Below, piece by piece: positions 54,407-64,000 of a stretch of 64,000 nucleotides of DNA (position 1 is its first letter; each line of letters opens with the position of its first letter). The notes under the pieces are model-generated. The model worked only from the letters and a program-made list of their open reading frames with translations, did not search any database and had not been told where the DNA came from. The translations under genes were made by a program, and so were the position numbers. This stretch comes from Siphonodentalium dalli (taxonomy: Eukaryota > Mollusca > Scaphopoda > Gadilida > Siphonodentaliidae), in the NCBI GenBank assembly GCA_032622095.1, contig CP136065.1, positions 112,631,195 to 112,695,194 on the forward strand, in the 5' to 3' direction.

Positions 54407-55949
54407 CCCTTTGAACCCTGACACCCCACAGTGATTGACACCCTGACCCGGGGCTCCCAGTGGTATTTCCGCTTAAATTAGACAGTATCTAATCGCATGG
54501 TGTTGATTATGTTCGAATTGTGACACAGGTCTGAAACTTACAGGTTGTCCCCCGTGGATCATCGATCATTATAAGATCGCGAGACTTTGCCTCGCGGCAA
54601 CTCCTTGGTAACGGTTGCTAGGCAACTACCCGGAATTGACTGAAAAATGTAAATATAGCTAATAGCGTCATAATTCAATCCCAGTGATTGCGTTTTTTGA
54701 TGCAGGTAATACCCTAATGTGAAATTTGAGATATACCCGACCTGAATAGTGAACCAAATATCTCATTTAAGGGTAGCAATGGTTGCTAAGCAAATACCAC
54801 AAATGATCGCATGACATCATTGCACTAACCATTCAGTGGTATATTTTGCCTTAATTTAGATAGTGTCTAGTTTCATGGTGTTGGTTATGTTCAAAGGGGA
54901 CACCTACCTGAAACTGTGCAGGCATGCTATGCATGGACCACTGATCATTGTAAGATCGGGAGACTTTGCCACCCGATATCTCCTTACAAACGGTTACTAG
55001 GCAACTACCCGAAGTTTGCACGATAAACAAATTCTAGCTTATAATGTTGTTATTATACATCAGCGAATTGCGTTTCGATGCAACCAATATCCTAATGTGA
55101 AAGATATACCTGACCATGCGCGAGTAAGATAACTTGATATACGATAGACTTTTTGCCGCATCTGGCATAACAGAGACTTACATTACAGAGACCAGAAACA
55201 ACGTAATTTCTTGTAACATATCTTGGCCCCATTGTTCAAGTAAGCTGTCTAGATTGTGGCCTACTGTATGTGAAACATGCAACTATATGTCATAATTATA
55301 TAGCGCCACATTTCACTTAAACGCATTTTTTAAATGAATTATAGCCTGCGCGCATGCGCATATTTTCCTACCCGTTTCTAGTGGGCAGCCAATCCATATA
55401 CACACCTTTGCCAGCGCTGACTTCAATAGGCCCATTTAAATATATATATTAGTGGGTATGTCGTGTATAAACTTGTACGTTATAAACCATCTGCGCATGC
55501 GTGAATAAATCAGCTTGATATGCGATAGACCCTTCCCCATCTGTAGCAGAACACTGATTAATATATGCGAGGGTAATTTAAACTGAAATTGTGTGTCTAA
55601 ATTATGTCTCTGCTGTATACACACACGGGGAACATGATATTATATGCCGTAAATATAGCGGCACAGTTCGCTTAAAATATCTTATGTTTTTGTAGATTAT
55701 ATGCTATGGCCTATGCGCATATATTTCTACCCGATACTGGCGGCCAACTATTCCATACAGACCATGGGCGCCGCTGACATATGTGGGGGCCATTTAAATC
55801 ATTTAAATATAAATCAGTGGGTCTGACGCTCGTTATACTATATATAAATTTGCTACTGACTCATGTCGTCGCTGCACCGAAATATCGGTGTTTCGGGATA
55901 TAGTCACGGTTCGTTTGCACCTAAATATCGGTGTTACATGTTCAAAGGG
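54407..55949. mobile_element. Large TTAA-flanked (piggyBac-type) non-autonomous element
   Basis: 1,543 bp with inverted termini CCCTTTGAACCCTGACACC / GGTGTTACATGTTCAAAGGG between TTAA sites (54,403-54,406; 55,950-55,953). It has two internal direct duplications: one at about 54,480 and 54,850 (with ATGGTGTTG, GATCATT, AAGATCG, GAGACTTTGCC, CTAGGCAACTACCCG) and one at about 55,290 and 55,660 (with CACTTAAA, CTACCCG, GCCATTTAAAT). Two NRF1-like GCGCATGCG palindromes lie at 55,350 and 55,492. No transposase frame. Confidence 0.75.
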
Positions 55950-55954
55950 TTAAT

Positions 55955-56440
55955 ATATATATTTAAACTTGAGTGATGTTTTTCTTTTGGACATACACAA
56001 TTGCACATGCATGTACTAGAATAGCAGATAGAAGTCACTTCTCCCTGCATAAAAAGGTAGAGAAAGAAGTGACACACTTCTTTGTAAAAATATCACAGGA
56101 CATTCCTAATTACTCCTTGAACTATATAGCAACAAGTGGCTATCAACAGTTACTGTCTGTTGCGCAGTTATGTACAAACATAACATTTTAATAAAAAAAA
56201 CAATAGGTGAAATTCCCCAAAATTAACAAGTTAGCAAGTAGTCCTGAAGTTACCACATTTTTAACTTCTATAAGTCTTTGAAGTGAAAATACTTTCAAAA
56301 CCACAAATAATGAGAGTGTCAAATTGTCAATGACACTGTAACTCAACTTGGAGGGGCGGGGGTAATTTCATGTGTTACTGTCAATGGAAAGATTAGGAAT
56401 GTGAAAAGTGGAAATGTCTAAGTAATACTAGATGTCAACT
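55955..56440. other. Non-coding stretch with an ACTTCTCCC fragment
   Basis: AGTCACTTCTCCCTGCATAA at 56,032 resembles the subterminal repeats of the hAT elements at 29,168 and 46,895; otherwise nothing. Confidence 0.35.
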
Positions 56441-56449
56441 TGAAGAGAT

Positions 56450-56790
56450 ATATATAAAGTAAAATCCCAAATGGCCGCTGACAGCCATGTTTTCCAATTA
56501 AATTCAAAAATTCATAGCTCCGATCTAGTGGTCACCCTGAAGATCAATATGAAGTTTTGTGATGATTGGATGAGCTATGTCATCTGTAGGGTGTGCCAAA
56601 GGATTTAGTCATACAAAGAGTAAAATACAAGATGGCCACTGGCGACCATGTTTTTCAACAGAAAACTTTGATGGCTCCCATCCAGTGGTGACCCAAAAGA
56701 TCTATATGAAGTTTGGTGACAAATGTATTGTATCGGCCAGCATAGCAGCTGGGTGTCATTTTAGTACTCTGATTGTATGTGGAATAACAT
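56450..56790. repeat. Pearl-like repeat, two tandem modules of about 165 bp
   Basis: AGTAAAATCCCAAATGGCCG / AGTAAAATACAAGATGGCCA start two units that continue with CATGTTTTTC, ATAGCTCC, AGTGGTCACCC and ATATGAAGTTT. Related to 20,780-21,100. Confidence 0.6.
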
Positions 56791-57054
56791 AATCTAAGAG
56801 ATGGCATTACATTCAAATAGAGTTGTGCACATTATAGCTTTCTAAAGACAGTGGCTAGTAGATGTACTGGTACTCTCAACACTGGATATGGGATGTTCAT
56901 GTGATAATTAATTTATTGATATAATTATAAGACAAGCTTCTATTTGGAAAAAAATCTTCATATATCCAAAACAGGACATCACATACAATGGTATTAAACT
57001 ATTAAATATGTACATTATAGAGTGTTCATTAATAAAATAATAATAAACATGGTT

Positions 57055-57395
57055 CAAGAGTAAATGGTTAATTAATCAATACAAAATATTTAAATCGATA
57101 CAGATGAAGAGCATGCTAAGAAAACCCTACTGTACCGGAAGGTAAGAAATTTGAGGCAGATCAGAAGAAAAGTATTTGACTTATTGCATCGAATAGCATG
57201 TGTGTGAAGGGTTAATTATTTTCTAAACCGATCAACCAATTCATACCAAAATAAAACTATACAGGTGTCAGAGGGGTGTGTCATTATAAACCTGCATATA
57301 AAACAATAACATGATCCAATAAAAAATACTTGAGTTATGGCATCGGATAGCAAATGTCTGCATACATGGTATGGGTACACATAAAAAAAACATCA
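57055..57395 (+). repeat. Pearl-like repeat, copy of 18,285-18,815 type
   Basis: TTAATTATTTTCTAAACCGA, ACTATACAGGTG and AGGGGTGTGTCAT, with end hairpin fragment CATACATGGTATGGGTACAC as at 18.8 kb; the GGAC microsatellite is missing. Confidence 0.55.
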
Positions 57396-57399
57396 GTCA

Positions 57400-58015
57400 T
57401 AATATTTAAACTTTATTACAGGCGATTATTAATGCTACTAGCGATATTAAAATGGTCAGGTTAACAACAGAGGAATTGTAATTGGAAGTTGATTGGTCTT
57501 TTAACCATGAATTATCTCCACAGAATACGGTTGCTCATTATTCTCACAAGTGGATTTACATATAATACTAAATTAGTGGCCACAGTAAATAAAATGAATA
57601 CGATATTTTCTCAGACAGCATCCATCATACCAGCTCATATGGCCCCTTTATTCCCAGCTGTTGAGACAAAATTAATATATTTTCAGTAATTTCAGATTTT
57701 TCAAATTATGTGTTCGCTATTGTTTTCTGATGAAAAATATACATAAACCTGGCATATCGGATATCCATCTGTATCTTGTAATATCGCATGGGGACATCGG
57801 GGCATGAAGAATATCCATAATATACATTATATCTTCTAGTTACATGTACGTACGATACCTCAGAAGTTACTACCTAAACAGTGAAAACAGACTTGGCTAT
57901 CGATGATCAATTCATCCCCTACTGGTTTGAAGAATTATTATTATAAGCTAATGGGATATTGTGGTATCGCATATAGTAATACCAGTAAACTAGTAATCTA
58001 TAAAATCAACAATAA
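57400..58015. other. Non-coding stretch, nothing recognised
   Basis: No feature seen. Confidence 0.4.
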
Positions 58016-58020
58016 GTTAC

Positions 58021-58220
58021 AAAATGACTATCAAAAGGAAACCTGTATACAGAGAAAGTTATGTGGTAAACACCTATAATTTGCTTGTGTCCAAATAATT
58101 GAATCGTGACAAACGACAAAATGACTATCAAAAGGAAACCTGTATACAGAGAAAGTTATGTGGTAAACACCTACATGTATAATTTGCTTGTGTCCAAATA
58201 ATTGAATCGTGACAAACGAG
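58021..58220. repeat. Recent tandem duplication, about 97 bp
   Basis: 58,021-58,117 and 58,118-58,220 are identical by eye except for the final base and an extra CATGTA at about 58,174-58,179 in the second copy. Confidence 0.92.
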
Positions 58221-58611
58221 ACATTTGTCGAAATTGTGACTAATGGGACAAATGTTACTAGTAGTGAGGATAATACATGAACAGATAATGTTTTATTTCA
58301 GCCAGGCTTCACTTAAAAATCCGATCAGACGGTCCCCATATCATCAAGATACAACAACAACAACATTTCTTCAAAATACACTTTAGTTATCAGAATTGAT
58401 TAATTGCAACAAAATAATGCTAACCACTGTAAACTATGGTATAAAATTTCCCAAAACAAGTTATTTAACATATTGTTCAACAAAATATGGTCGTATTATC
58501 ACTTGAGTATCAAAAAATTTGGCCATATTACCACTTGATTTTAGAGTTATCCATCTTCATCCGCAATTTTGTCCGAGACTGTCCTTCTGACGACATTTTT
58601 ATGGGCCACAA

Positions 58612-59834
58612 ATTATTGCACATCTCATGAAAAACAAACTTAAAATATCGATATCTGATCACTCTGAGCTTTGATGGGTGGGTTCCTCGACTCGATTCAA
58701 ATATTTTTTACCCCCGAAGCCAATGAAATAGTAGTTTAGGAGCGTTAATTCGGATAATGCATATTTTACCTTTTAAAGCCAATCTAGCAGATCTGCATAA
58801 CCCTCAATTACTATTTTATATATTACATAAGTCGCAAGACCTGGTCAAATTACATTTCAGAAAATTTTTGTGTAAAACTAATTTGTGTTCTGCAATCTAC
58901 AATGATATAGGATCTGTATCGCGATACATTTATCCATACAATACAATCGTTAAAGGCCTCTCAGATTACTCAGAATTATTTTTTTTAATTTCTGGTCATG
59001 ATGTAGATCATGCCATGAATCTTGAATCTAGCTACGCCCGTAGAGATCATATCTAGCAGTGCAAAACCTGGAAATTGTTTATGTTCTGACATGGAACTTT
59101 ATAACATTGAACAAAGAAGGCATATATATCGGCATATATTTCTTTGTTAATACTTGTTCCTCAATAATCTACTTCACAGTAGGGGTTGGCTCAGCTCGAG
59201 ATTGCATGTTTTTGTGTGACTTTTGTGAGCCGATATCACAATAAACATTGAATTAATTAACCTTCACCTACAGTGAAGTACATAATAAGTAGGTAATAAC
59301 TAAGAATATATAACCTGCACTGTTTTTTCAATGTTATACACTTCCCTGTCACAACAACAAAAAGTTCAGTGTTTTTGTACTGTATGATCTCTACGGGCAA
59401 AGCTAGTGTAGAGATTTATGGTATGATCTAGTCAGGATGATACCCATAAATGATAGCTGTCCTTGTATTGAATATATCCACCCAATTCCAATGAGATCTA
59501 ATGACCCATGGTTGAGTCATTCATGTGGACAGACAAAATATCAACATTTCTATATAAACAAAGAGAAATAACCCAAGAATGAGGTCGCAAACAATAGCAA
59601 TTAAGGATATTTACGAAGTAAAATTATTTATACACTCACAGCGATTACTTCACAGAAATTTAGAACGTTTTTCTGGGCCACATATAATTGCACATCTCGA
59701 GAAACAACAAACTTCAAAAATTTATATCTGATCACTCTGAGCTTTGATGGGTGGGTTCCTCATCTCGAATCAAATATGTTTTACCCCCGAAGCCAAAGAA
59801 ATAGTAATTTAGGAGCTTCAATCCGGATAATGCA
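58612..59834. repeat. Dispersed repeat copy 2 bounded by 150-160-bp direct repeats
   Basis: The body 58,770-59,596 is the partner of 19,771-20,790. It is bounded by direct repeats 58,612-58,761 and 59,674-59,834, each starting TGGGCCACA and ending GATAATGCA, with shared ATCTGATCACTCTGAGCTTT and TGATGGGTGGGTTCCTC. TG...CA ends suggest small LTRs (a TRIM-like element), but no primer-binding site, polypurine tract or matching 5-bp target duplication is evident, and the partner at 19.8 kb lacks the direct repeats. A segmental duplication is the alternative. Confidence 0.6.
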
Positions 59835-59847
59835 TCTTTAAAAAATG

Positions 59848-59954
59848 TTCTTTATGAAACAGTAGCTAAATCAAATTACAACATTATATTTAGTCATAAG
59901 ACTTATGACTAAATATAATGTTGTAATTTGATTTAGCTACTGTTTCATAAAGAA
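59848..59954. repeat. Perfect palindrome, 53-bp arms with 1-nt centre
   Basis: Left arm 59,848-59,900 and right arm 59,902-59,954 are exact reverse complements around a single A at 59,901. This can form a cruciform. It is unlike the MITE palindromes because there is no sign of a target duplication or TIR-style end. Confidence 0.95.
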
Positions 59955-60066
59955 AATAAGTAGGTGAGCATGAAAATAAACATTGACACCCAATTGAAAA
60001 TGCCATTTTATATGGCCAATGCACAAGTGCATAAATATGAAGCAAAAATGTTTTTTATCAATTATC

Positions 60067-60561
60067 CAGGGTTTCTTTTAGGGGTTGGAGGAATGGTACC
60101 CCTATAGCCGCTGGGGGGAGATCTCAGTCCACCAACAATCTCCATATATATCTAATAGTATTTAGTAATTCAGTCAATAATTTAAGCCAAGTTCTGAATG
60201 TCAACGGAAATATAAGCAGAGAAGTCAAGAAATCCTACTGTGTTTTAATTTGAACAATTTGAAGGATTAGGTATTGTAAAAGGGTAAAATATATGTACTG
60301 ACAATTTTTCCTATCGCCACCAACAACGGTAGAGGAATTTGTTAAAATTCTCAATGTATGTAGAACTGAAAAGCATTCTTTTCCAGCAAAATGTTTCAAT
60401 AGTGCTAGCGACAAATTAAATTATCTTTGTTTATAGCTCCCTGTTGGTTTTATTAGTGGCAGATAAACAGGTAGAGGAAGGGAAATATGTCAGAGGGGAA
60501 ATTTTAGTGAGGGGACCCTAAAAGGGAACCGCTGCCCTATACGGCTATAGCAGAAACCCTG
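60067..60561. mobile_element. hAT-like MITE, CAGGGTTTC ends
   Basis: 495 bp with ends CAGGGTTTC / GAAACCCTG and subterminal inverted CCCTATAGCCG / CGGCTATAG; flanked by the direct repeat AATTATC on both sides (60,060-60,066 and 60,562-60,568). A solitary end of the same family lies at 26,836-26,893. A 7-bp match, possibly 8 with one change, fits hAT. Confidence 0.7.
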
Positions 60562-60569
60562 AATTATCA

Positions 60570-61600
60570 TACCAGTTTCTGAATATATATATCTTGGTGC
60601 TATAGATTATGGACAAAATGGAAAAATAAAAGAAAGCATTGATTAAAGTTTTACCAATCTGACATGTCACATTAGACCTAAAAAAAATAATAACCCTCCC
60701 CATTCACCGGACGGCCCCCTTTGCAAAATAAAAAATATTTAGAAGTTCCCAAATTACCGTCTGAAAATTCCCAATCTAATTCTCCCAACTTGACTTTATT
60801 CTTCCAGTTTCTATTAGTTTAAATGACTAATTTAATTAACTTGCAAAATCATGCTCACAAAACACACCAAACCGGTGTTAGTGGGCTAACAATAATCAAA
60901 AAATGCGATTCCTCGAAAATAGACAACTTTAACCAAAATAAAACAAAGTTTTTTAAACTTATGGGTATGGGATATGTTTATTAACTAAATTTGATATGTT
61001 TAGGGGTGTTGACTAATATAAATTAAATGGATTTGGACATATATGACAATTAATTGTTTCATAGAATTCTCCATTCTCCATACAGTTGCATCCCTTTGCT
61101 AAGCTTCATGCTCCGGAACACATAGCAGTGACTGGTTTGCTGGGAGAGCTTGGAAATTCTCAACAATATGTAGTCAAATTTTCTGATAGTAGGCACTAAA
61201 GCATGTAAACCCAGTATGAAAATTGGCTGAAACATTGATGATTTGTGGGAATATGAAGTGGGGATTTTTTTTAGCAGGTTGAATATTGTTCACTTACAGG
61301 GAACTCATGCTTTAACACAACAAGTTATTATGCAATAACTACTTAATTATACTTACTAATTTTACCAAGAATCAATCATATATTATAGTCCTCACTATAG
61401 TTTGTATATAATAATTTCCTACTAGCATAAAGTCTATATCAGATTTATAGAGGTATTGACTTAGTATGAGCTGGTATATACACTGTTGTTTTATTCATTA
61501 ATTCATTAAGTTTTAAAGGTTTATTTTTTAAATTCACTTGCTAGTGTCGTTACTCTTGGGCTCCAAATAAACATGCATGCAGGTTTATTATTTTCTTGGG
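60570..61600. other. AT-rich non-coding stretch
   Basis: No gene or repeat family recognised. Confidence 0.4.
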
Positions 61601-61604
61601 AAAT

Positions 61605-61645
61605 TTCCCCCTGCACAGTGCTTATTTGGGTCTGCACATTTATTA
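61605..61645. repeat. CCCCCTGCAC...GGTCTGCAC repeat unit
   Basis: CCCCCTGCACAGTGCTTATTT and GGGTCTGCAC recur at 24,617 (first half) and, in changed form, twice at 62,266-62,356. Confidence 0.6.
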
Positions 61646-61984
61646 ATTTTGAGCTATAAAAATTGAAATCAGCACAAACTCAAGATTTATATATATGATT
61701 CTGATATCAAAATGATGAGCTTATAACTTTATGCATGTACATATTCAAGTATATGATAGACATACTAGTACATGTCAACATTTAAATATTGAATAAAGCA
61801 CCACATGACACATACTATGTTAATTCCTATACTTGACCTAATATAAAAATATTTGTAAAAGACATATTATGTACTTATTTGGGTGAGTGAAACCGGTAGG
61901 TTGGTATTCGGGCGCTATATACCAACTTGCGAAATGTAACATTCTACTAATATCGCCAAAAATTTCAAGGAAATCGACCATACC

Positions 61985-62102
61985 ACTCCATATAAAACAT
62001 CGTCTGAACTGCGCTCAATTGTAAATATTTACATCTCGATTCAGGACGCAACTGTCGTCGATAAACTAACACAAATGATTTCGCCATCGAGAGTCATTGC
62101 AT
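61985..62102 (+). CDS. Candidate TATA promoter and first exon with donor site
   Basis: A TATAAAA at 61,991-61,997 precedes an ATG at 62,075 (ACAAATGATT, A at -3) that opens MISPSRVIA and reaches a consensus donor, GCAT|GTAAGT, at 62,103. Length and spacing fit a short first coding exon. Without a downstream exon or homology this remains a weak call. Confidence 0.25.
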
Positions 62103-62265
62103 GTAAGTAATATATAAGAATTGAGGTGTGTGTTGTCAATTTTTATTAATATTCGTAAAAAGTAACTACTTTGAGCATGTTTATTCTCAATTTCTATTTG
62201 AGCACCCTATCGGAGTGTTTCACATCACTTTAAACCACAGTTATGTTAATGTTTTGCTCAGTGTT

Positions 62266-62358
62266 CCCCCTGCACTATTATTTTGGTCTGCACTTTTATC
62301 ATCTTTTAATGGAATTTCCCCCCTGCACTATTATTTGGGTCTGCACTTTTATTTGGAA
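62266..62358. repeat. Two-copy tandem repeat, about 61 bp
   Basis: CCCCCTGCACTATTATTT then GGTCTGCACTTTTAT occurs at about 62,268 and 62,329. The 136-codon frame across it (62,128-62,538) repeats its amino acids accordingly and is not taken as a gene. Confidence 0.7.
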
Positions 62359-62890
62359 TTATTTCAATTTGAAAATTCCCAATTTACCCCGCTACGGTAT
62401 CAATTTTCCCATATGTCCAATGTGGGGGAGGTGGTGAAAGCTACCCTAAGACAAAGATTCAAGACAGTCACTCCAATATGCGAGATTTGTACAAAGAGCG
62501 GTCTGACTCCTGTTATTGCCAGGCCATATGATAAATAAATTCTTAGATAAAAGAATACAAAATACAGTGCTTTTCGAGTTCATTACAATATTATATTCAG
62601 ATAGACTATAATTATACATAGTATACCTATATACAATACATTGAGGGCTGTTATTACCTTGTGCCTTATGGGAATAAAAAAAAAAAGTTTACCACCCTCC
62701 CTTCCCTAATTTTTTGCCCTCCATTACAGAAACGAAGGTATTATTTTATTTGGCCTTATCATGGAATAGACCTTTCCACAGCTGTCAATCAAATTCTTAT
62801 TAGCAGGTATTTTCGACCAATCAGTGATTGAGCCGCTCTTTGGCTGCATTTGTAACAGAATGAGAGAGAGAAGTGCGGGAGTCGCACCGA

Positions 62891-62970
62891 AAGTTGGCAG
62901 CACGCGGAATCCCAAGCAGGTCACCCATCCAAGGACTAACCGAGCTCGACGTTGCTTAACTTCGGTGATC
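62891..62970 (-). rRNA. 5S rRNA-like sequence (3' two-thirds), pseudogene or 5S-derived SINE
   Basis: Reading the minus strand from 62,970, GATCACCGAAGTTAAGCAAC (Box A region), GTCGAGC, GGTTAGTCCTTGGATGGG and TGACCTGCTTGGGATTCC (Box C) follow the conserved internal control region of eukaryotic 5S rRNA almost base for base. The 5' about 40 nt of 5S is replaced by unrelated sequence, and the 3' end (GCGTGCTGCCAAC) differs from the usual GGTGCTGTAGGC. A full functional gene is therefore unlikely; a truncated pseudogene or the head of a 5S-derived (SINE3-type) retroposon is more likely. A T-rich terminator right after the 3' end is not evident. Confidence 0.75.
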
Positions 62971-63489
62971 AAACAAAGCGTCTAGCGACTGTGAACAAGA
63001 GATCTAGATCTCTCGATCAGAGAAGTCATCGGCCTTCTATATTTACAACGCGACCGCTACACATCGTAAATTATTATGCCATCTTTGTTCACCCTAATTT
63101 GGATAAAATGTTAAATTGGTTCTATTCAAACAACTTTTGTGTTGTCAAATCATAATGTACTGAAATTTCTTTTTGCGCCATGATGTTGGAATTTATCCAT
63201 GGTTATAAAACTTTTTTCATTCATATTTTTAGTTTGATTCAGTTGTGACCTAATTGAAGAGTGCTATAATTTCCGGTTTAACAGGACATGTGATGTGTCC
63301 GTTTTACAGGGAAATGAATCGGTTTACATGGAAAATAAAATTTTACTAATTTTGCAAAATTAATCAAAATTAAAATGAAAATGGTCAGGGGGTGCCGGAA
63401 TAGGGTGGGTGGGTCACCAGAAACACTGGAGGTCTTTTTTATTTTGTCCTAGGTATTATATTTTTTGAATGTGTTTACAGTCACAGTGT

Positions 63490-63535
63490 CATGCAGTAGT
63501 ACTAGTAGTAGGCCTACTACTACTAGTAGTAGTAG
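63490..63535. repeat. TAG/CTA trinucleotide palindrome
   Basis: AGTAGTACTAGTAGTAGG and CCTACTACTACTAGTAGTAG form an inverted trinucleotide run around AGGCCT. Confidence 0.85.
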
Positions 63536-63635
63536 CTGTAACTTAGTGTAACTGTAACTACTGTTAGTTGACTTGTCAGTGACAGTCACAGTGTTGTCAC
63601 TGTTGATGTGTTCAGGCTAAACTCAACTAAGAGTA

Positions 63636-64000
63636 ATAGGGGTGTAACGGTACGGGGTATGGGGTGTATCGATGTTTATCGCGATACAGAGGTGACGATA
63701 CGATACGAATCGCGATTTTACTTACCGGTACCTAAAATTATAGTGATATTGCCAAGTCTTTGTACGGACTGTATATACACTGATATATAGCGATAACGAC
63801 GGGTGGGTATGTGCTTGCATGGCTATAGGTAGGCCTACATGAACTCACTAAAATATGTGTACTAGATGTTCGTCTAAAATGTTTGTTGTTGCAACTTGTA
63901 TTGTATTGTCTAAGAAGAAAAAAAATAATTAAAACCTCGTCGATGTATCGACTATCAGTGATATCCCATCGGCCCGGAAGCATAAAGATGCCGGCATTGA
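63636..64000 (+). mobile_element. hAT element left end, runs off the window
   Basis: TAGGGGTGTAACGGTACGGG followed by GTGTATCGATG, TTTATCGCGATACAG and ACGATACGATACGAATCGCG is the typical terminus of a common animal hAT group (AGGGGTGTAACGATAC ends with TATCGCGATA subterminal repeats). The right end and target duplication are outside the window, so boundaries cannot be checked. Confidence 0.6.

Noticed and set aside
62128-62538. 136-codon frame as a host gene
   Set aside because: It crosses a two-copy 61-bp tandem repeat and shows the repeated phrase at protein level; no domain.

Overview
The window looks like a repeat-rich stretch of an animal nuclear genome, most likely a mollusc and perhaps a bivalve. 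It is AT-rich, has no long intact host gene, shows splice-site-like signals, is full of dispersed repeats, and contains repeat modules of about 160-180 bp joined to GGAC-type microsatellites that resemble bivalve 'pearl'-like elements. The taxon is an inference. No tRNA, CRISPR array, operon or prokaryotic feature was found.

The main content is three DIRS-type tyrosine-recombinase retrotransposons, all on the + strand: A (9,714-14,855), B (39,958-45,081) and C (46,049-about 53,212). Each has the family's diagnostic layout of inverted terminal repeats plus an internal complementary region (ICR) just upstream of the right repeat that is complementary to both outer ends. B still shows a gag-like region, reverse transcriptase, RNase H, a post-RNase H domain and a tyrosine recombinase, but with several frameshifts, a premature stop and a lost catalytic Asp in the reverse transcriptase. 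A and C are much more decayed inside but keep terminal repeats that are about 96% alike by eye. C is a nested stack: a hAT-like element (with 8-bp target duplication) containing a pearl-like element, a second pearl-like element inserted in the ICR, and a minus-strand LINE 3' end.

The left 9 kb holds a TA-flanked palindromic MITE, two arrays of an AAGTGT motif at 11-bp spacing, a candidate bidirectional promoter (NRF1-like, CACGTG and CCAAT sites) between two small divergent coding-like exons at about 2.0-2.8 kb, hairpin MITEs, and a hAT element with an exact 8-bp target duplication and a BED zinc-finger remnant. At 15.5-16.0 kb lies a frameshifted P2RX7-like cysteine-rich domain, and at 17.9 kb a C2H2 zinc-finger fragment.

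The middle (18-39 kb) and right end (53-64 kb) are mostly non-coding, with at least four TTAA-flanked (piggyBac-type) non-autonomous elements, several further hAT-type elements with 7-8-bp target duplications, a perfect 53-bp-arm palindrome at 59.9 kb, a recent tandem duplication at 58.0 kb, a minus-strand 5S rRNA-like sequence at 62.9 kb and a hAT end at 63.6 kb. Host gene evidence is limited to a few short exon candidates that need transcript data.
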